From: Tetrahymena elliotti 4EA
Taxonomy: Eukaryota > Ciliophora > Oligohymenophorea > Hymenostomatida > Tetrahymenidae
Assembly: GCA_000231825.2 (NCBI GenBank)
Contig: JH720314.1
Coordinates: 124,001-188,000 of the forward strand
Length of the DNA: 64,000 bases
Reading direction: 5' to 3'
Part shown: piece by piece, positions 37,782 through 51,080 of the stretch
Layout: each line of letters opens with the position of its first letter
Position numbering within the stretch: the first letter of the stretch is position 1
Made by a program: the position numbers and the translations under genes
Notes under the pieces: model-generated
Database searches by the model: none
What the model saw: only the letters and a program-made list of their open reading frames with translations
What the model was told of the DNA's origin: nothing

Positions 37782-39221
37782 AATCTTTTTATTCAACAAA
37801 CAAAGCTTACTAGTCTGTTAGTTAGTTAGTGGGTAGTTTATTATACTAAATATAAACCCTTTGAAAGCTTTTACAAAAATTGTATTTTATTATTTATTTT
37901 ATACTACCTTTTGAAGGTTTCTTTCTTTCCTTCATTCTAATCATTCCCTCATACATGCATAATACACAAAAACATCAAACAAATAAACTTCTCATAATTA
38001 AGATATCAAATTTTTCTAACATTTCTAACTTTGTCACTCTTGATTGTAAGGCTGTGGAATATGTTTTTTTTATAGAATAAAAAAGAAAAGAATATTATTA
38101 TATTTTAAACGCTCTATATAAAGATAAATTATTTAAATTGATATCATTAAAAATTTCTTTTAAATATTATTATAGTTTTGGTATATATTTGTAGTTTTAT
38201 TTATACTTAGTAGTTGAATTAATTTATTATTCTCAAAAAACTAACAAAATTTCTTAACAGTTTTTTTACTTGAAAAAATCAATTATTAATCATAAAATCA
38301 AAATCAGAGATTAATTTTAAATTAAACTATTATTTTTCATCTTTTTGTTTTAATAAAAATTTAGAATTTCAGAAATTTGGTAAATATTAGTTAGTAGTTA
38401 ATTTATAATTAGTTAATGAATTAATTTATATTTCTATTCACAAGCAACAATACTTTTACACTTTAAATTTTAAATATTAACTTTGTCCATTTTTCTTCCT
38501 TTTGAGTTAAAATTAAAATATTTTTTTACTATTATTTAAAAATATCTTTTTTCAATAAAAATTTTAAATATTTTTTCAATTTTAATACACGTAGCTTATC
38601 AAAAATTATTCATTTTATTCTCCAAAAGTAACAAAATAGCTTTCATTTGTTGTTTTAAATATTGTTTTTGCAACATTTTTTACTAAAATTGAATAATAAA
38701 TGAATAAAATCAGAGTTTATTTTAAAATTGAAATTATTTTGTTCATAGAGCTTCTTTTTTATCTTGATTAAAGATTAGCAATAAATATCATTTCATAGAT
38801 ATTAAATTAATGATAATTATTTAAAGATATGGTTTCTTTTAGAATTAGAAAATAAATACTTTTTGATATCAAATTTTTATAAAATATTCTAATTAAACAT
38901 AATAATAGATGAATGAATAATAAGTTTAATCAATGTATGGAAGGACTCAGTAGTCTAATCTCCCCTTTAATCATATATCAGCTATATAATAAGCAGAAAA
39001 CAAATGCAAATAATAAATAGAAAGGATGAATGAATGAATAACTTACTAACTAACTAATTAACTAATAAAGAAAACTTATTGAGTGAGTATATTCTGTAAA
39101 ATTTGCATGAAGATTATTTTAGTTAGCTTATGTTTTCATATTAAAATAATATTATTCATTTGTTCCATTATTTATGATATCGAGAGATGATTTATTAATT
39201 TTATTTTATTTAATTTTCCTA
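37782..39221. other. Convergent AT-rich spacer
   Basis: No firm gene. It contains (GTTA)3.5 at 37817-37830, a matching complementary run (ACTA/ACTAACTAAC) at 39043-39064, and the short coding-like frame at 38909-39037. Confidence 0.5.
38909..39037 (+). CDS. Possible 42-aa microprotein or orphan exon
   Basis: ATG to TGA frame of 42 aa (MNEQQVQSMYGRTQQS..., then HISAIQQAENKCKQQIER). Polar, Gln-rich and helical, with Gly, Pro, Cys, His and Arg, unlike chance frames here. The second half loosely recalls the N-terminal helix of V-ATPase subunit G, but it is too short and no donor site follows. Could be a microprotein, a leftover exon or chance. Confidence 0.25.
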
Positions 39222-39992
39222 TCAACCAGAAATCTTCAATTGTTCGCGTTCCTTTAATCCAGTCAATTCGTTAGCTTCAGCTTGGGGATTTTCAAGTACT
39301 TAGTAAAGAAGAGGAGAGCCGATTTAACGAGCAGTGAATAAATCCTTAGCAACAACGATTTTATCAGGGATTAATCTAAGACGATGCTTAATAATAACAT
39401 TTTCAACAATATTGTAGAATTCTTAAGATCCTCTATTTGCAGTAGCCATACCGTGAGCAAGGTCAATTAAATCATTAAGAGGAATATAACGATATAAACG
39501 TTCTTTGACTAACTTAGTTTCAATAACGGTCCAAAGAGCATCATCTTAAACCTTCATACGTCCCAAGAAAGTAGCTATTTCTGCAAGGGATTTATTGCAT
39601 TCTCTATCAAATCTAGTGATATATTCTTTCAAAATAGGTGAAATGACATTGTAAAAGTAATTATCAATGGGAATTTCATGGTTCCATAAGTGGAACAAGG
39701 CAAAAGAAAGCTAATAATCTGTGAGCATGTATAAATTATCCTTCAAAATTTCACTAAGCATCTTGCAAGAGTAAGCAGATTGAATGGCAAGGGAGAGTTC
39801 GACATATTCCTTTCTCTCCAATTCCCATGGTTATAAATACTTTTTGTTTGAAGGAGTGTAATCTCTTCCACGTTGACTGAAATTAAAAGTAACATTCTAA
39901 ACTAAAGAATTAGATGACTTTAAATTATTCATAAGTAAGCAAGGTCTTTAACCATTGATCTTAACTATGTTGGTAATGATTCTCTTTAACAT
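39222..39992 (-). CDS. Probable mitochondrial protein, unknown family
   Basis: Single exon, 256 aa. Residues 1-45 (begins MLKRIITNIVKINGQRP) are basic, free of acidic residues, and rich in Ser and Asn: a mitochondrial targeting peptide. The mature part is an all-helical domain without transmembrane spans (LSLAIQSAYSCKMLSEIL; ALFHLWNHEIPIDNYFY; LAEIATFLGRMKVQDDALW; LIDLAHGMATANRGSQEF). These look like paired helices of about 35 residues, similar to those of FAST-kinase-like or RAP-type helical repeats, but I cannot place it. Codon use (CGT, GGA, GCT, ATC, AAG) is less AT-biased than its neighbours, as in highly expressed ciliate genes. It could be a ciliate-specific mitoribosome or respiratory-complex subunit. 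Confidence 0.78.
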
Positions 39993-40630
39993 CCCTACTA
40001 ATAACCTAGATTTTTTTTAGTATTTTATTTGTAATTCTTACTAATTTTTTTGAGTTGAGATACTTTTCTCTTCTTCTTGATAATGATAAGATAATCTTAT
40101 TCTTCAAAATCGACTATTTGAAATAATCTTTCAACTCACTTCTTCATAATAAAATTATAATGTTTATTTATTGTATTATTTAGAATCTAACTTCATTCAT
40201 ATTCACTTCTAAAAAGAAATTATTTATTTTCATCGATACTGCATAAATGCATTAATGGATTCTATTTTTTTTATTTTACTAACAAAAATTACATGAAAAT
40301 CAATCATAAATTAGAGCATATCTTATAGCATTTAATAACAAAGTAAATATCTATCTTAACATCAAATAAAAAAATTAAAGCTTTTATTCTACTTTTAAAA
40401 CTTTTTATTTTAATTTAAAAAAAGTCAATTTTTTTTATCAAATTAGAAAAATTATTTTTTTTAATTTTTAATTTAAAAAATCAAAATTAAGCATTAAATT
40501 AATTTTCCTTAAAACAAATTTAGAAAAATAAATGAATGCAATTTTTAAACATGAAGATTTTTTAATCATTTTAAACAAAAATTTATTTAAAGTTTATATT
40601 GGTTGGTTCAGATATTTTTTAAGTTATTCT
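39993..40630. other. AT-rich spacer
   Basis: 5' region of the mitochondrial-protein gene and 3' flank of the EF-hand gene. No gene seen. Confidence 0.55.
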
Positions 40631-43600
40631 TCATTTTATAGGGTAATATTATATTTATTCTTGACGTTGTTTGAATACTTCCATAAGGAATCTATAATCT
40701 AGTTCTCCATTCTTTTCTGCAAACTTGATAAGGCAGCTAAAATTCTTATCTGATAATCTAATATTTGACTATTCTAGGACTTGGCCTATAATACTCTTTG
40801 CTTTTTCATAAGTTATGGTTCCTAACTTATGTTCATTCTTAAATTTATCCAATAATAATTTTCTATTCTTTCCAATAACAGCTAATACCAAATCAAACTA
40901 TTATGAACATTCCCAACTAAATAATTAAACATCAAATTAACCATTGCTAGGATTAGGGAATATATTGTTTCCTTTGGATAAATCAACAACTTTAGGAATT
41001 TTAAGAGATTTTGAAATCTGTTTGCTGCTATTATTTTTCTTAAGAATTTGAATAGGAGATTGGTCAACCTTATTTTAATTCAAAATTTCATGTTAAAAAT
41101 GTGTTTGAAATAATTATTAATACTACCTCAAGTTTTCTGAATGTTTCCATCCATTCATGGATATCTATCACTCCATCTCTTCTGATATCAATAAACTCAA
41201 ATATATCTTTTATAATTGGCAAAGAAGGTAACTCACTCTAAGATAATTGTCCTAATTAAATTATCAGAGCTTTGAATTCATCAAAAGTCATTTTTCCAGA
41301 TCTGTTTTCATTGTACTATTTATTAAATAAATGAAAAATTTTATTTTTTTTAATATTAGCTTTGTAATATTACCTATCTGAAGGCATCCTTTGGTGATAA
41401 AAGGTATTAATAAATATGCTTACGAATTTTCTCTAATCTAGCTTTTGCTCTGCTAACTAATCTTAAATCAGAATCACTTTAATTTTATAAATTTTTTTTA
41501 ATTTAAAGTTAAGTTATTTTAAAAATTATTTACGTTTATTTTATTTTGTTACAAAATTCTCTCCAGTTAATTAAAGCACCACTTTTAGATTCACATATGT
41601 TTAATACACTATCAATATCAAATATTGAAAGACCGATGTTTAACTTTTTCATAACATTTCTAAATTCAAGATTAGTTACAAAACCACTATTTGATTTATC
41701 ATACTCTTCAAAAAGATTTTCTAGCACTTTATCAGAAGACTTTACTAATTTTTTCATTCTCTCTATGACACTCAAGGTTGAGCTCTATGCATTATCATAT
41801 GATATAAGAGATAAAGTAGAATTAAAGATATTCTTATTTTAGTTACTAGCATAAGGAGATACAAAGCTATTTTTAATTTATTAATTAAAATTTTTTTTTA
41901 ATGAAAAAAAATTACTCTTTTTGATTTTATTAAGTATTGCTTGATTTTCTGAAAAAGACTTCTTTAAAGTCTTTAAAGTTAATGGTATGACCAATAGATC
42001 CAGCTACTCTATTCCAAGCTTTAATGAGATCTTCTTCTTTAAATCTCTTAGGCTGTTGAGCAAACACTTAAAGACAGAATTACTTTTAAAAGTATTTAAT
42101 TAATTAAAATGAAATATAATTTACTAAAGAATAAAAATACCTTGAAATTAATGTCTTTTCCAGATTCAGAAAAAGTTTAGAAAGCCTCCTTAGCATCACT
42201 AAATTGAGTTTCTATTCCTTCTGAAATTTCTTTGATCATCATTTCCGTTGAATCGTAATTCTTAAGTTAGCTAACCCAATCATGTTCTGAGAGATAACCT
42301 TTTTTATGAGGATCAAAATCAGAGAAAAGTTATTATAATAGCTTCTCAGTCAGATTAAAGCCTTTTAGCACTCTGTTTTCATCTATCCAAGACTTTTTAA
42401 TTAAAAAAATGAAGAAAATTTCTGATTATAAATTAAATTACCTTGAATTTTGTATAAAGTAGCCTGTTCTGATGTCCAGAAACTATTTCAAAACTGGTTC
42501 TTATGTCTGTGTAGAATTTAGAAACAAAGAGACCTATCTAGTGCTTTGCATTAACCTTCCATTCAAAAATTCCTTATAATGAGCTCTACTTTAAATTTTA
42601 GAGACCCTAATTCAAATCATTAATAGTCTAATTAAGTCTTGAACTTTAGAAAACAGATGAAGAATAAGAGGATTTTAATTTCTAATTCTGATCTAATTTT
42701 GCTGATTTAGATGATTGAGAATTAACCTCATCAAATACTTGTCTCCTATAATTGTTATTGCTGGTTGAAGGATATCTGATTTTTGATAGCTTAGACTCAC
42801 TTGCACTTGATATTAAATTAGTTCCATTTCTAAAATAGCTTCTATCTTTTAAAGAATTGATATCAAAAGAGTCTTCAATAACTTTTTTAAAATCTCCAAA
42901 TTAAATAGAATCTCTCTTATGTTAGTCTATCAATTTATATAAACGATCCAATCTAGTTTCAGTAATTAGGTCTTGAGGGATATGAAGAATGTCTGATAAG
43001 AAAGAGTGCAAATCTTTTTTGCCTATTTAACCATCAAAATCTATATCAACCATCTTAAAAGCCTCCATGTAATCTAAATCTGTTGGTTTGAAGAAAAAAT
43101 TAATTTTACAATAAAGATTTCTAATTTTAAAAATTTATAATTATTTACTTTAAGTCTTATACCATTTTCTTATTTTTTCAAGCATCTCAAATTACCAATC
43201 CCAGTTATCTTCTTTTATTTCCTATAGAATAAATAAGAATTAAATCAAAAAATTTATTTAAGATTTTTTACTTGTTTGAAGTTGATTGGTTTATTAATGA
43301 CTTCTAAAAATCTTTGATAATCTATCATACCAGTATTTAAATTGTCCATATAACAAAAATACCCTTCTTTTTATGACTAACTCAGCTTAATAATTTTATC
43401 AAGATTACTCATCTCGGAAAGAATTATAAACCCATCTTGATTAGAGTCAAGAATATTGAATGCATCATAATTTGAAATCTTCCTATCATGTAGAGCTTTT
43501 CTAATAATTCCATTCAAATTATCTATTTGTTTCTCTGTTAGTTTTATCTTTCTTTAAGGATTTCCATTAAACTAAGAAGTTTTGTTATTTGAGCCAAAGG

Positions 43601-46600
43601 CTTCATCCTCATCATATTCATCATCATAGTGAACTCCAAAATTAGAGTCCTCTTTTTTTTTAATTTTTAATGAGTCAGGTAGGTTTTCTGTATCAATTCC
43701 TTCCAATAAATTTTAATCTATCTCTAGATCTCCTCTAATTAAAAAAAATTTATTAATTTATCAAAACTTATTTTGATTTCAATAATAACAATTGTTTAAT
43801 TTAAGTAAATTATTTTTTGAACTCTTTCACAAATGTTTTTCATTTAAAAGATGGTTCGTTTTTTTATTATTTAGTCAGTTTTTTTAAAAAAGATATAAAT
43901 AAAGTTACATTTAGATTGTTTGTGGTTTTTATTGTTAGTTTAAACTAAAGTTTTTATATCTCTAAATAAAAGTTTCTAAATCAAACTTATCAATGAAGCC
44001 ATCTTTATCAATATCAATGATTTCTGAAAGGTAATCAATAATATGAGGTTTTATATCAGGATTGACATACTTTTTTTGATTTTATATAATATATAAAAAT
44101 ATTGATTTTATTAAAACAAAAATTAATTTACCTTAAAAACGAGTCTTGCAAACAAAGAGATTTTAATTTTAGATGTGTCTTCATTGCTGATGTTTTCTTT
44201 TTGATATAGATTCTTTACAAAGCTGAAATGGTTAAGTGAATTTTGCCTAATTGTTTAAATAAAAATCTTTGATTAAATCTTAGTCAAATAGAATAATATT
44301 TTACTCAATATATGAATTAATTGATCTTGCTAATTTTTGTAAATTTTAAGAATCTCTAGAGTTAAATGGAGGAAAAAATGTGGTTGAAACCTCCATAGAT
44401 TTTATAAAATCGTTATAATTTAGAATGCCATTTGAAGATTCGTATTTAAATAATCTGTTAACATCAGTTTGATTTAAATCTATTTTGCATTTCTTTAAAA
44501 CTTATTTAAAGGTTGAAGCATCTACCTCTCCACTCTTTTTAGGATCATTTTACTTTTTTAAAATTAAAAATAAGTTATTAGTAAGATTTTCTATTTGAGG
44601 AAATATTTAAATTTATCAGATTTAACTAACTGATTATTTAAAAATAATTTAATAGAATGAAGATTACTGTAAATTCTTGAATTAGGAACGAAACACCTTC
44701 TTTCTTTTATTACAAATTCTGCTGTATTTTCCTTTTAGTTTACTGAACCCAGTTCAAATCTGAATGCAAATCATCAAAAGTATTACTTAGGATGGTAGCT
44801 AATTTAGAAGACTCAACGAAAGACTGGCCATTTAACAAAAGTTAAACAATTTTAGGAAAATCTTGCTTCATAATTGCAGGTTCCATCTACAAAAGGAAAG
44901 ATTGAACATCTTCTTTTTAAAGCTTCTTTGTTGGATCAACCAATAAGTCTTTCAAATTTTTTTTCTAAAAGTTAAGTTTGAGTTTGATCCATAAATCTTT
45001 AAGGCTTCTTTGAATAAAAACTAAAAAACAAATTAGTAGATAAAAATAAATAAAAAATGAATTTGATATTTACCTATGGATTCATCCCTGCCTGTAATTT
45101 CTTGCTTGAAAATAGAGTAATCAACATAACCATTATTTTACTTATCAAGCTTCATAAAGATAAATTCTAATTCGGCAACTGGTAAAGGACATCCTATTTT
45201 TTACAGGAAACTAATAAATTCATCCTTGCTTAGTTTAATGATATCTCCTTATTCTTCTCTTGATATAAAATTAGGATGCTTAGCTTTTTTTATTGCTATT
45301 GTATCAAATATTTGTATAGGGGTTAAATTGGTTTAGAGCATCCAGTTCTACATTTTTTTAAGAGGTTATTACCCATTCAATAATATTTAACTCTCATTGG
45401 TAAATGAGATACTGCAAGATTTTTATGAAGGTAATTTGCTCTTATCATTAAGTGGTTTTATATTCTTTGTTGATTCGTTAATCTTGAAATCATAATTTTT
45501 TCCTAGCCAATCTATTGCACTTCCATCTATAGTTTGTTGTTAAATATTATTAACATACTACTAAGAATCTTAATCCAAAGTTCTTAATTTTTCTGCTGTG
45601 AGATATCTTTATCTCTTTTGTATCTATTCGTCTAAAGGTCTTTTAACTATTCCCTTTTTTATTTTTATTAAAGTATTTTTAGATTATGTTAGATTTTACT
45701 CATCTATTTAAAGTTAATTTTCTATTATTTTAAAATGAGTAAATCAAAAGTAAATAAAGTCTACCTTGCATTCTTTTTTCAAACTCTCATAGAAAGTTAC
45801 ACTGACTAAGCCCTTCTTATATTAAAAAGTTCCTATTGCTGGTATAATCATTTATACAAAACCATCCTATTGAAAATTTTATAAAAAAATTAAATATTTT
45901 GATCAGTAAAAAAATAAGGTCAATTAATTTATTATCGTTTTAAAGAAAAAGTGAAAGCTTGAAATATGTTAGTTAGTTCTACCTTTTTTGCAGCAATAGA
46001 TATTTATCTGAAAACTCTTTCTAATGATAATCTCACATTTTCTTTTGAGCAATTTGCTGATTCCGAAATCTCTAATAAATTTATCTAAATCATTTAAATA
46101 TTTCCACATAAACCCTATAGATTTATTGGACGTACACCTTAATCAGTCTAAATAGCACTTTATATTGGTATTCCATTTAAAAAATCTTTTTAAACTATAA
46201 ATACAGGCTCTCTTAATTGCTTATCTCTGATATCTGGATTGGTAACTCCCTTTTTTGATTATTTAAAGAAAAAATAAATTAGATACTTCTGAATTGATAA
46301 ACAGTTTTGAATCTATATAAGAAATATTCCATTATCTATTACTGGTAAAGTTACATCAGGATTGGTAAATGTAAAAACACCAAAATGAGGAATTTTAACT
46401 GATCGACCACTCCTCAATTACTTGGAAATGTACAAACCTATTAAAAGAGTATTTTAAATTATGAGTAGAAATCAGAATAATTAATACCAAAAGATCCCCA
46501 AACACTATTGACTGTATCATCAGTGAGAAGCCCCTACAAACTATATATTCTATATACATAATATTCAATTACTGATTTCTATTAAAAAAATATGCTCACT

Positions 46601-46694
46601 TTGTACCGCTTTTATATGAAACTTCATCTAGAATCTTTTAAGATAGTTAAGATGCCCTAGAATTATCTGATTTCCTGCTTAATATCTCAGCCAT
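40631..46694 (-). CDS. HU-CCDC81 domain protein with multiple EF-hands
   Basis: Long gene with about fifteen small introns. First exon 46694-46600, second 46540-46488; internal introns at 43735-43908 and 41873-41921 keep phase, so I treat it as one gene of roughly 1700 aa. N-terminus: SVWGSFGLYISKQLRSGRS and KIPHFGVFTFTNPD, then NPDIRDKQLREPVFIV, RPINLQGLCGNIQ and VFRQISIAAKK, the two HU-like modules of CCDC81. C-terminal two thirds: EF-hand loops DKQNNGYVDYSI (near 45130), DIDKDGFIDKFD (43990), DSNQDGFIILSE (43430), DNLNTGMIDYQR (43340), DIDFDGQIGKKD (43060), DKSNSGFVTNLE (41690) and DIRRDGVIDIHE (41190), plus weaker ones. Several are good calcium binders. CCDC81 proteins are centrosomal or ciliary, so an axonemal or basal-body calcium-responsive structural protein is likely (inference). 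Splitting into two genes remains possible. Confidence 0.75.
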
Positions 46695-48168
46695 TTTTTT
46701 CTATCCTAAGTAAAAATTTTTATAGTACTGATTTCCTTCTCTCTTAACTTAATTTCTAATTAATAAATTATTTATTACAAATTATTCCTAATTATATAGT
46801 TTATATTTAAGCAAAATAAAAACCTCTTGAAGAAAAGTGTGTGAAGCGATTGTAATTAAAGTAAATGTATAGAGGTGTTTTAAAATGCAAAAAAAATAAG
46901 AATATAAAAACATATGTTGGAACTGTTATTTATAACTAATTAGTAGAATAAAATTTATAAATTTTATTTAATTGATACCAGGATAAAATTTTTAATTTCA
47001 TAACAAGTGAACTATTTTATTCATTTGTATGTTAATTAATTTTAATGTCTTCGCTTTTATAGGTTTAATTAAGTTAATTTACAAAAAAAACTAATTTTCT
47101 AATATTTTTCTTTTATTGATATATTGTAAAAACCCTGCTTAATATTTTATAATCAGAATATAGAAAATTAATCTATTAAAAAATATTGATTTTTTTTTCA
47201 ACTTGTTGATTTTAATTTTATTTAATTTATTACCAATAAAAAAATATATAATTTATGAATTTGTTCATTTCTATGTTAATTAATTTTAATGCCTTTTCAT
47301 GTCTAACCTAGTTAATTTTCTATATTTACTTATCTTCAATGTTTATTATGAATAACCAACATTTCTTAATTCCAGTTATTCTTCATCTAAAATATAAAAA
47401 AATGAAATTGATATTTCAAGATTTCATTATTTTTTGAAGTTGTAGATTATTTTAGTATAAATATCCTATAAATAGAATTTTTTAAAGAAAATCAACAAAA
47501 TCTTTTTTTTGAATTCATGTTTTATTAAGTAAATATTTTAAACCACATTTAAAAAATTTATCTTTCTCTTCAAACAAAAAATGGGGAGTAGAAACATAAA
47601 AATTGTTTAAATTTTATTTATTTATTTATTAATACAACTTCTCTCTAAGGTAATTTATTTCGTTAAATATTCCTAGATATTACCTCATATTAAATAAAAA
47701 ATACTTAATTATAATTTTTAAAAATAATTTTAAAATATATCTTCATGATTATTATGAATCAGATATGATGATTTCTATTAATAAATTAAAATTAAAAAGT
47801 AGTATATAAATTATGTGAAATTGAATGGTAGAATATGAAGAGAAAATAAAAATGATAATTATAAAAATAAGAACATAAAATAAAGAAATTAATTCTAGTT
47901 TAAAAAGAGATATTTTAAAATTTAATTTGAGGAAAAAATAAAAATATTTATATACTTAGAGAGAGAAAAATCTATTGAAGGAATCTCTTAGAAAAAAAAA
48001 GAAAGCACAAGTGAATAGATAAAATCCAAAAACAAACAAATAAATAAAGAGAAAGATAGATATAGCTAAATTCACATCTTCTTCTTTTGAATAAAATAGG
48101 ATTTTTAGAATAGTAGAATAAATTCATATTTGAAATAGATTTAAACTAAATATAAATAAAGGGGAAAA
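46695..48168. other. Divergent AT-rich spacer
   Basis: Between the starts of the EF-hand gene and uL3m. It presumably contains both promoters. No motif, RNA gene or coding-like frame recognised. Confidence 0.55.
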
Positions 48169-49909
48169 ATGCTCAAGTTATTATAATTAAGTAAGAGTTT
48201 TTTAGGTACTTAGTAGCTATTACAACCTGTTTAACTCTCTTCTCTTCTTCACTGCACATTCAGTAAATGGTCTAAGCCTTAAAAATAACACAGACAAAAA
48301 GAAAGACGTACTGGTGTTGCCATTTCTGATGAAAAGGCTGCCAAGCTTTCATAATCTGAAAGTGAAGTCGAAGCAAAGAAGGCTCGTTTATAATAAATTT
48401 AGAAAAAGACTATTTAAACTGATAAGCCATTAAGAACTTAATCTTTTGAACATGATTAAAGTGTTACAGATGAAAAATTATACAAAATGTTATAAGATTA
48501 CACCTTTAAATTTGAAGGAAAAAAGCTCAATCCTCTCAAGTCAGATTAAAAAGCTATTTAAACTTAGTAAGTTATTTATTCCGATCCTACTCAAGTTCCT
48601 GCTCGTGCTACTCCTTCTTTAAAAAATAAAGTTGGTATGGATTAATCAAATTTTTGATAAATAAATATTTGTATCTCTACTATTGAATCATCATCATTTA
48701 CAAAATACCCAAAAAGAATCTTCTTGTAAATAGAATATGAAATAAATATTTTAAGATAAATAATTAATTTTATTTGCTTTCGCTAGATTAAACAAATTTG
48801 GATTTTGATTGATCAATAGTAGATATAAGAAATGCTATTTATTTTTTAAATTCTTACAATTTTTTCAATTTTAATAATAAAGAAATTACTCACTTTAACT
48901 GTGAAGAACTTGTCAACAAGAAATTCGAAGGTTAACTTAAACATATTGAACCTACTAAAACTTCAAGAAGAACTGGTATCCTTGGATATAAATTGGGTAT
49001 GACCTCAATTTGGGACAAGTGGGGTAAGCTTCATGCTCTCACTGTTGTTCAAATTGATCGTTGCTAAGTTGTATAAGTTAAGACTGAAGAAAAGGATGGT
49101 ATTAATGCTCTTTAATTAGGTAATTAATATAACTTGCTTCATGTATGAAATATTATTAAATAAAATATATTTAGGTGTTGGTGAGAAGAGCCTTAAGAGA
49201 ATTAATAAGCCTACTATTGGTCATTTAATGAAAAACGATATTCCTCCTAAGAGACACTTAAAGGAATTCAAAGTTTCACCTGTATTTTAGCTTTAAATTT
49301 ATATTACGTGTTTAATAAGTTAAATTTAAAATAGGACTGCTTTTTACCTGCTGGTTATATGTTGAGTGCCCGTCACTTCGTTCCTGGCTAATATGTTGAC
49401 ATATAAGGTATCTCGATTGGTAAAGGTTTCTAAGGTACAGTTAAGAGATGGAATTTTAAAATGTAAGATGCTACTCACGGTAACTCTCTTTCTCATAGAG
49501 CACCTGGTTCTACTGGTCAACGCTAAGATCCTGGTAGAGTATTCAAGAATAAAAAAATGTCTGGTCATATGGGTAGTGAAAAAGTTACTATTTAGGGTTT
49601 ATAAGTAATTAAAAAAATTAAAAAAATATCTTTTCTTTTTAATGAGAAAATTATTTAAATTTATAATAGGTTTACAAAATCGATGCTGAAAGAAGTTTAG
49701 TTTATATTAGAGGACATGTTCCAGGAAAGGCTGGTTCCCTTGTTCAATTGAGAGACGCTCTTAAAAAGAAAGTTCATAATGAATAATTCTTAAATTTCCC
49801 TACATTTGTTGCTGGTAAAGATGATAAACTTGCCACCGTTTTAGTTATGGAGGCTTCTAAAAATGATCCTAACGAAGAATATATTCACGATAATGATGTT
49901 GTTGATTGA
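48169..49909 (+). CDS. MRPL3: Mitochondrial large-subunit ribosomal protein uL3m
   Basis: Five exons (48169-48634, 48820-49119, 49175-49281, 49335-49604, 49670-49909), 460 aa. Core motifs of L3: GILGYKLGMTSIWD, LTVVQIDRCQVVQVKT, the central insertion loop with GKGFQGTVKRWNF and HGNSLSHRAPGSTGQRQDPG, KMSGHMGSEKVTIQ, and VYIRGHVPGKAGSLVQLRDA. It helps shape the peptidyl-transferase region. GKGFQG...HG...HRxPGS is the bacterial/mitochondrial type, not cytosolic L3. Residues 1-40 are basic and hydroxylated (LKLLQLSKSFLGTQQ), a targeting peptide. About 130 residues precede the fold, making the protein about 100 residues longer than usual. Codon use is less AT-biased than its neighbours, as for abundant proteins. 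Confidence 0.92.
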
Positions 49910-51080
49910 AAAATTTTAAAAAGAGTTTTTTTTATTTAAAAGAGAAAAGAAATATTGGCAGCTTTATTGATTTAAAAAGTTGCTATCTAAGTTGTGTGTA
50001 GCATTTATCATTCTATCTCGTCTAGAAGATTGAACATATATTTAAATATTATTTATGAAATTTGTATTAATAATCTATATTTTTTCATTTCGTTTTTTAT
50101 TTTTAATTTTATCACAATATCTTATCCAACTAATTCCTTCCAATCCAAATTTTATTTTTTAAAAATTAAAGTAGTCTAACCTTCAAATATTTCAGATGTG
50201 TTTATTTTATGTATTTGTTCTAATTAGTGTTTTAAGAAAAATATTTAAATATTTTTATGAAGTAATGAAGTTAATGTAATGATTTAATTTTTTTATATTT
50301 TAGAATTTCATTTTAACTCATTCTAAAATGTGTTTATTCTAGATAGTCTAAACCTAAAAAGATTTATCTTTATTATATTTATCTTATCTAATAAATCTCA
50401 CAATGTTTATTTAAATAAATTATTTTTCATACTTTTGCTATTCAAAAATCTTTTTTGTAAAGATTTTTTTATTTATTTTATCATAATATCTTTACAGACA
50501 ACAAAACCTATTTTTACTCACTCATAAACAATCTCAATAATTTTATCTCATTTAAAATTTTTGTATTTTTTTCTAAAGAATCTAAATTCTAAATTAATTT
50601 TACAATATTTTTTTATGTTACATTCATTTTAAAGATATTTTGTAATAGTGATACTAATAATCCCTATTATTTTTAAGCCAATAAGCTTTATTTGTATGCC
50701 CTTTCCCTTTAAACCCTTTAAGAAAAAACATTCTAATTAATTGTTAAGTAAATGTTTAGTATAATTAATTTTCTCAAACTAACTACTTTAAGTAGGAAAT
50801 ATTATAGGGAAGATAATTGATAATTAAATGCTAAAAATATTCTAAATTTAAATTAATTAAAAATTTCTTGCATTTTAAATTTAATGAACATTTGATAAAA
50901 ATTGAGATTATCTACATAGTAATTTTATTTTTTAAAAATAAGTATTTTATTTATTAAAATTTAATTTAGTTTTTAGAAAAAGTAAAGAGATTTATGATTA
51001 TTTAATACGTCTGTTTTATGAAAAATACCATCACTTTTTACGAGGAACATATAAAAATTAAATTTAGTTTAATAAACTAT
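49910..51080. other. Convergent AT-rich spacer
   Basis: 3' flanks of uL3m and COX11. Open frames here are Phe/Ile/Leu/Ser noise. No RNA gene seen. Confidence 0.6.

Noticed and set aside
37817..39064. Complementary (GTTA)n and (TAAC)n runs as inverted repeats of a mobile element
   Set aside because: The runs are short simple repeats; no transposase or target-site duplication lies between them.
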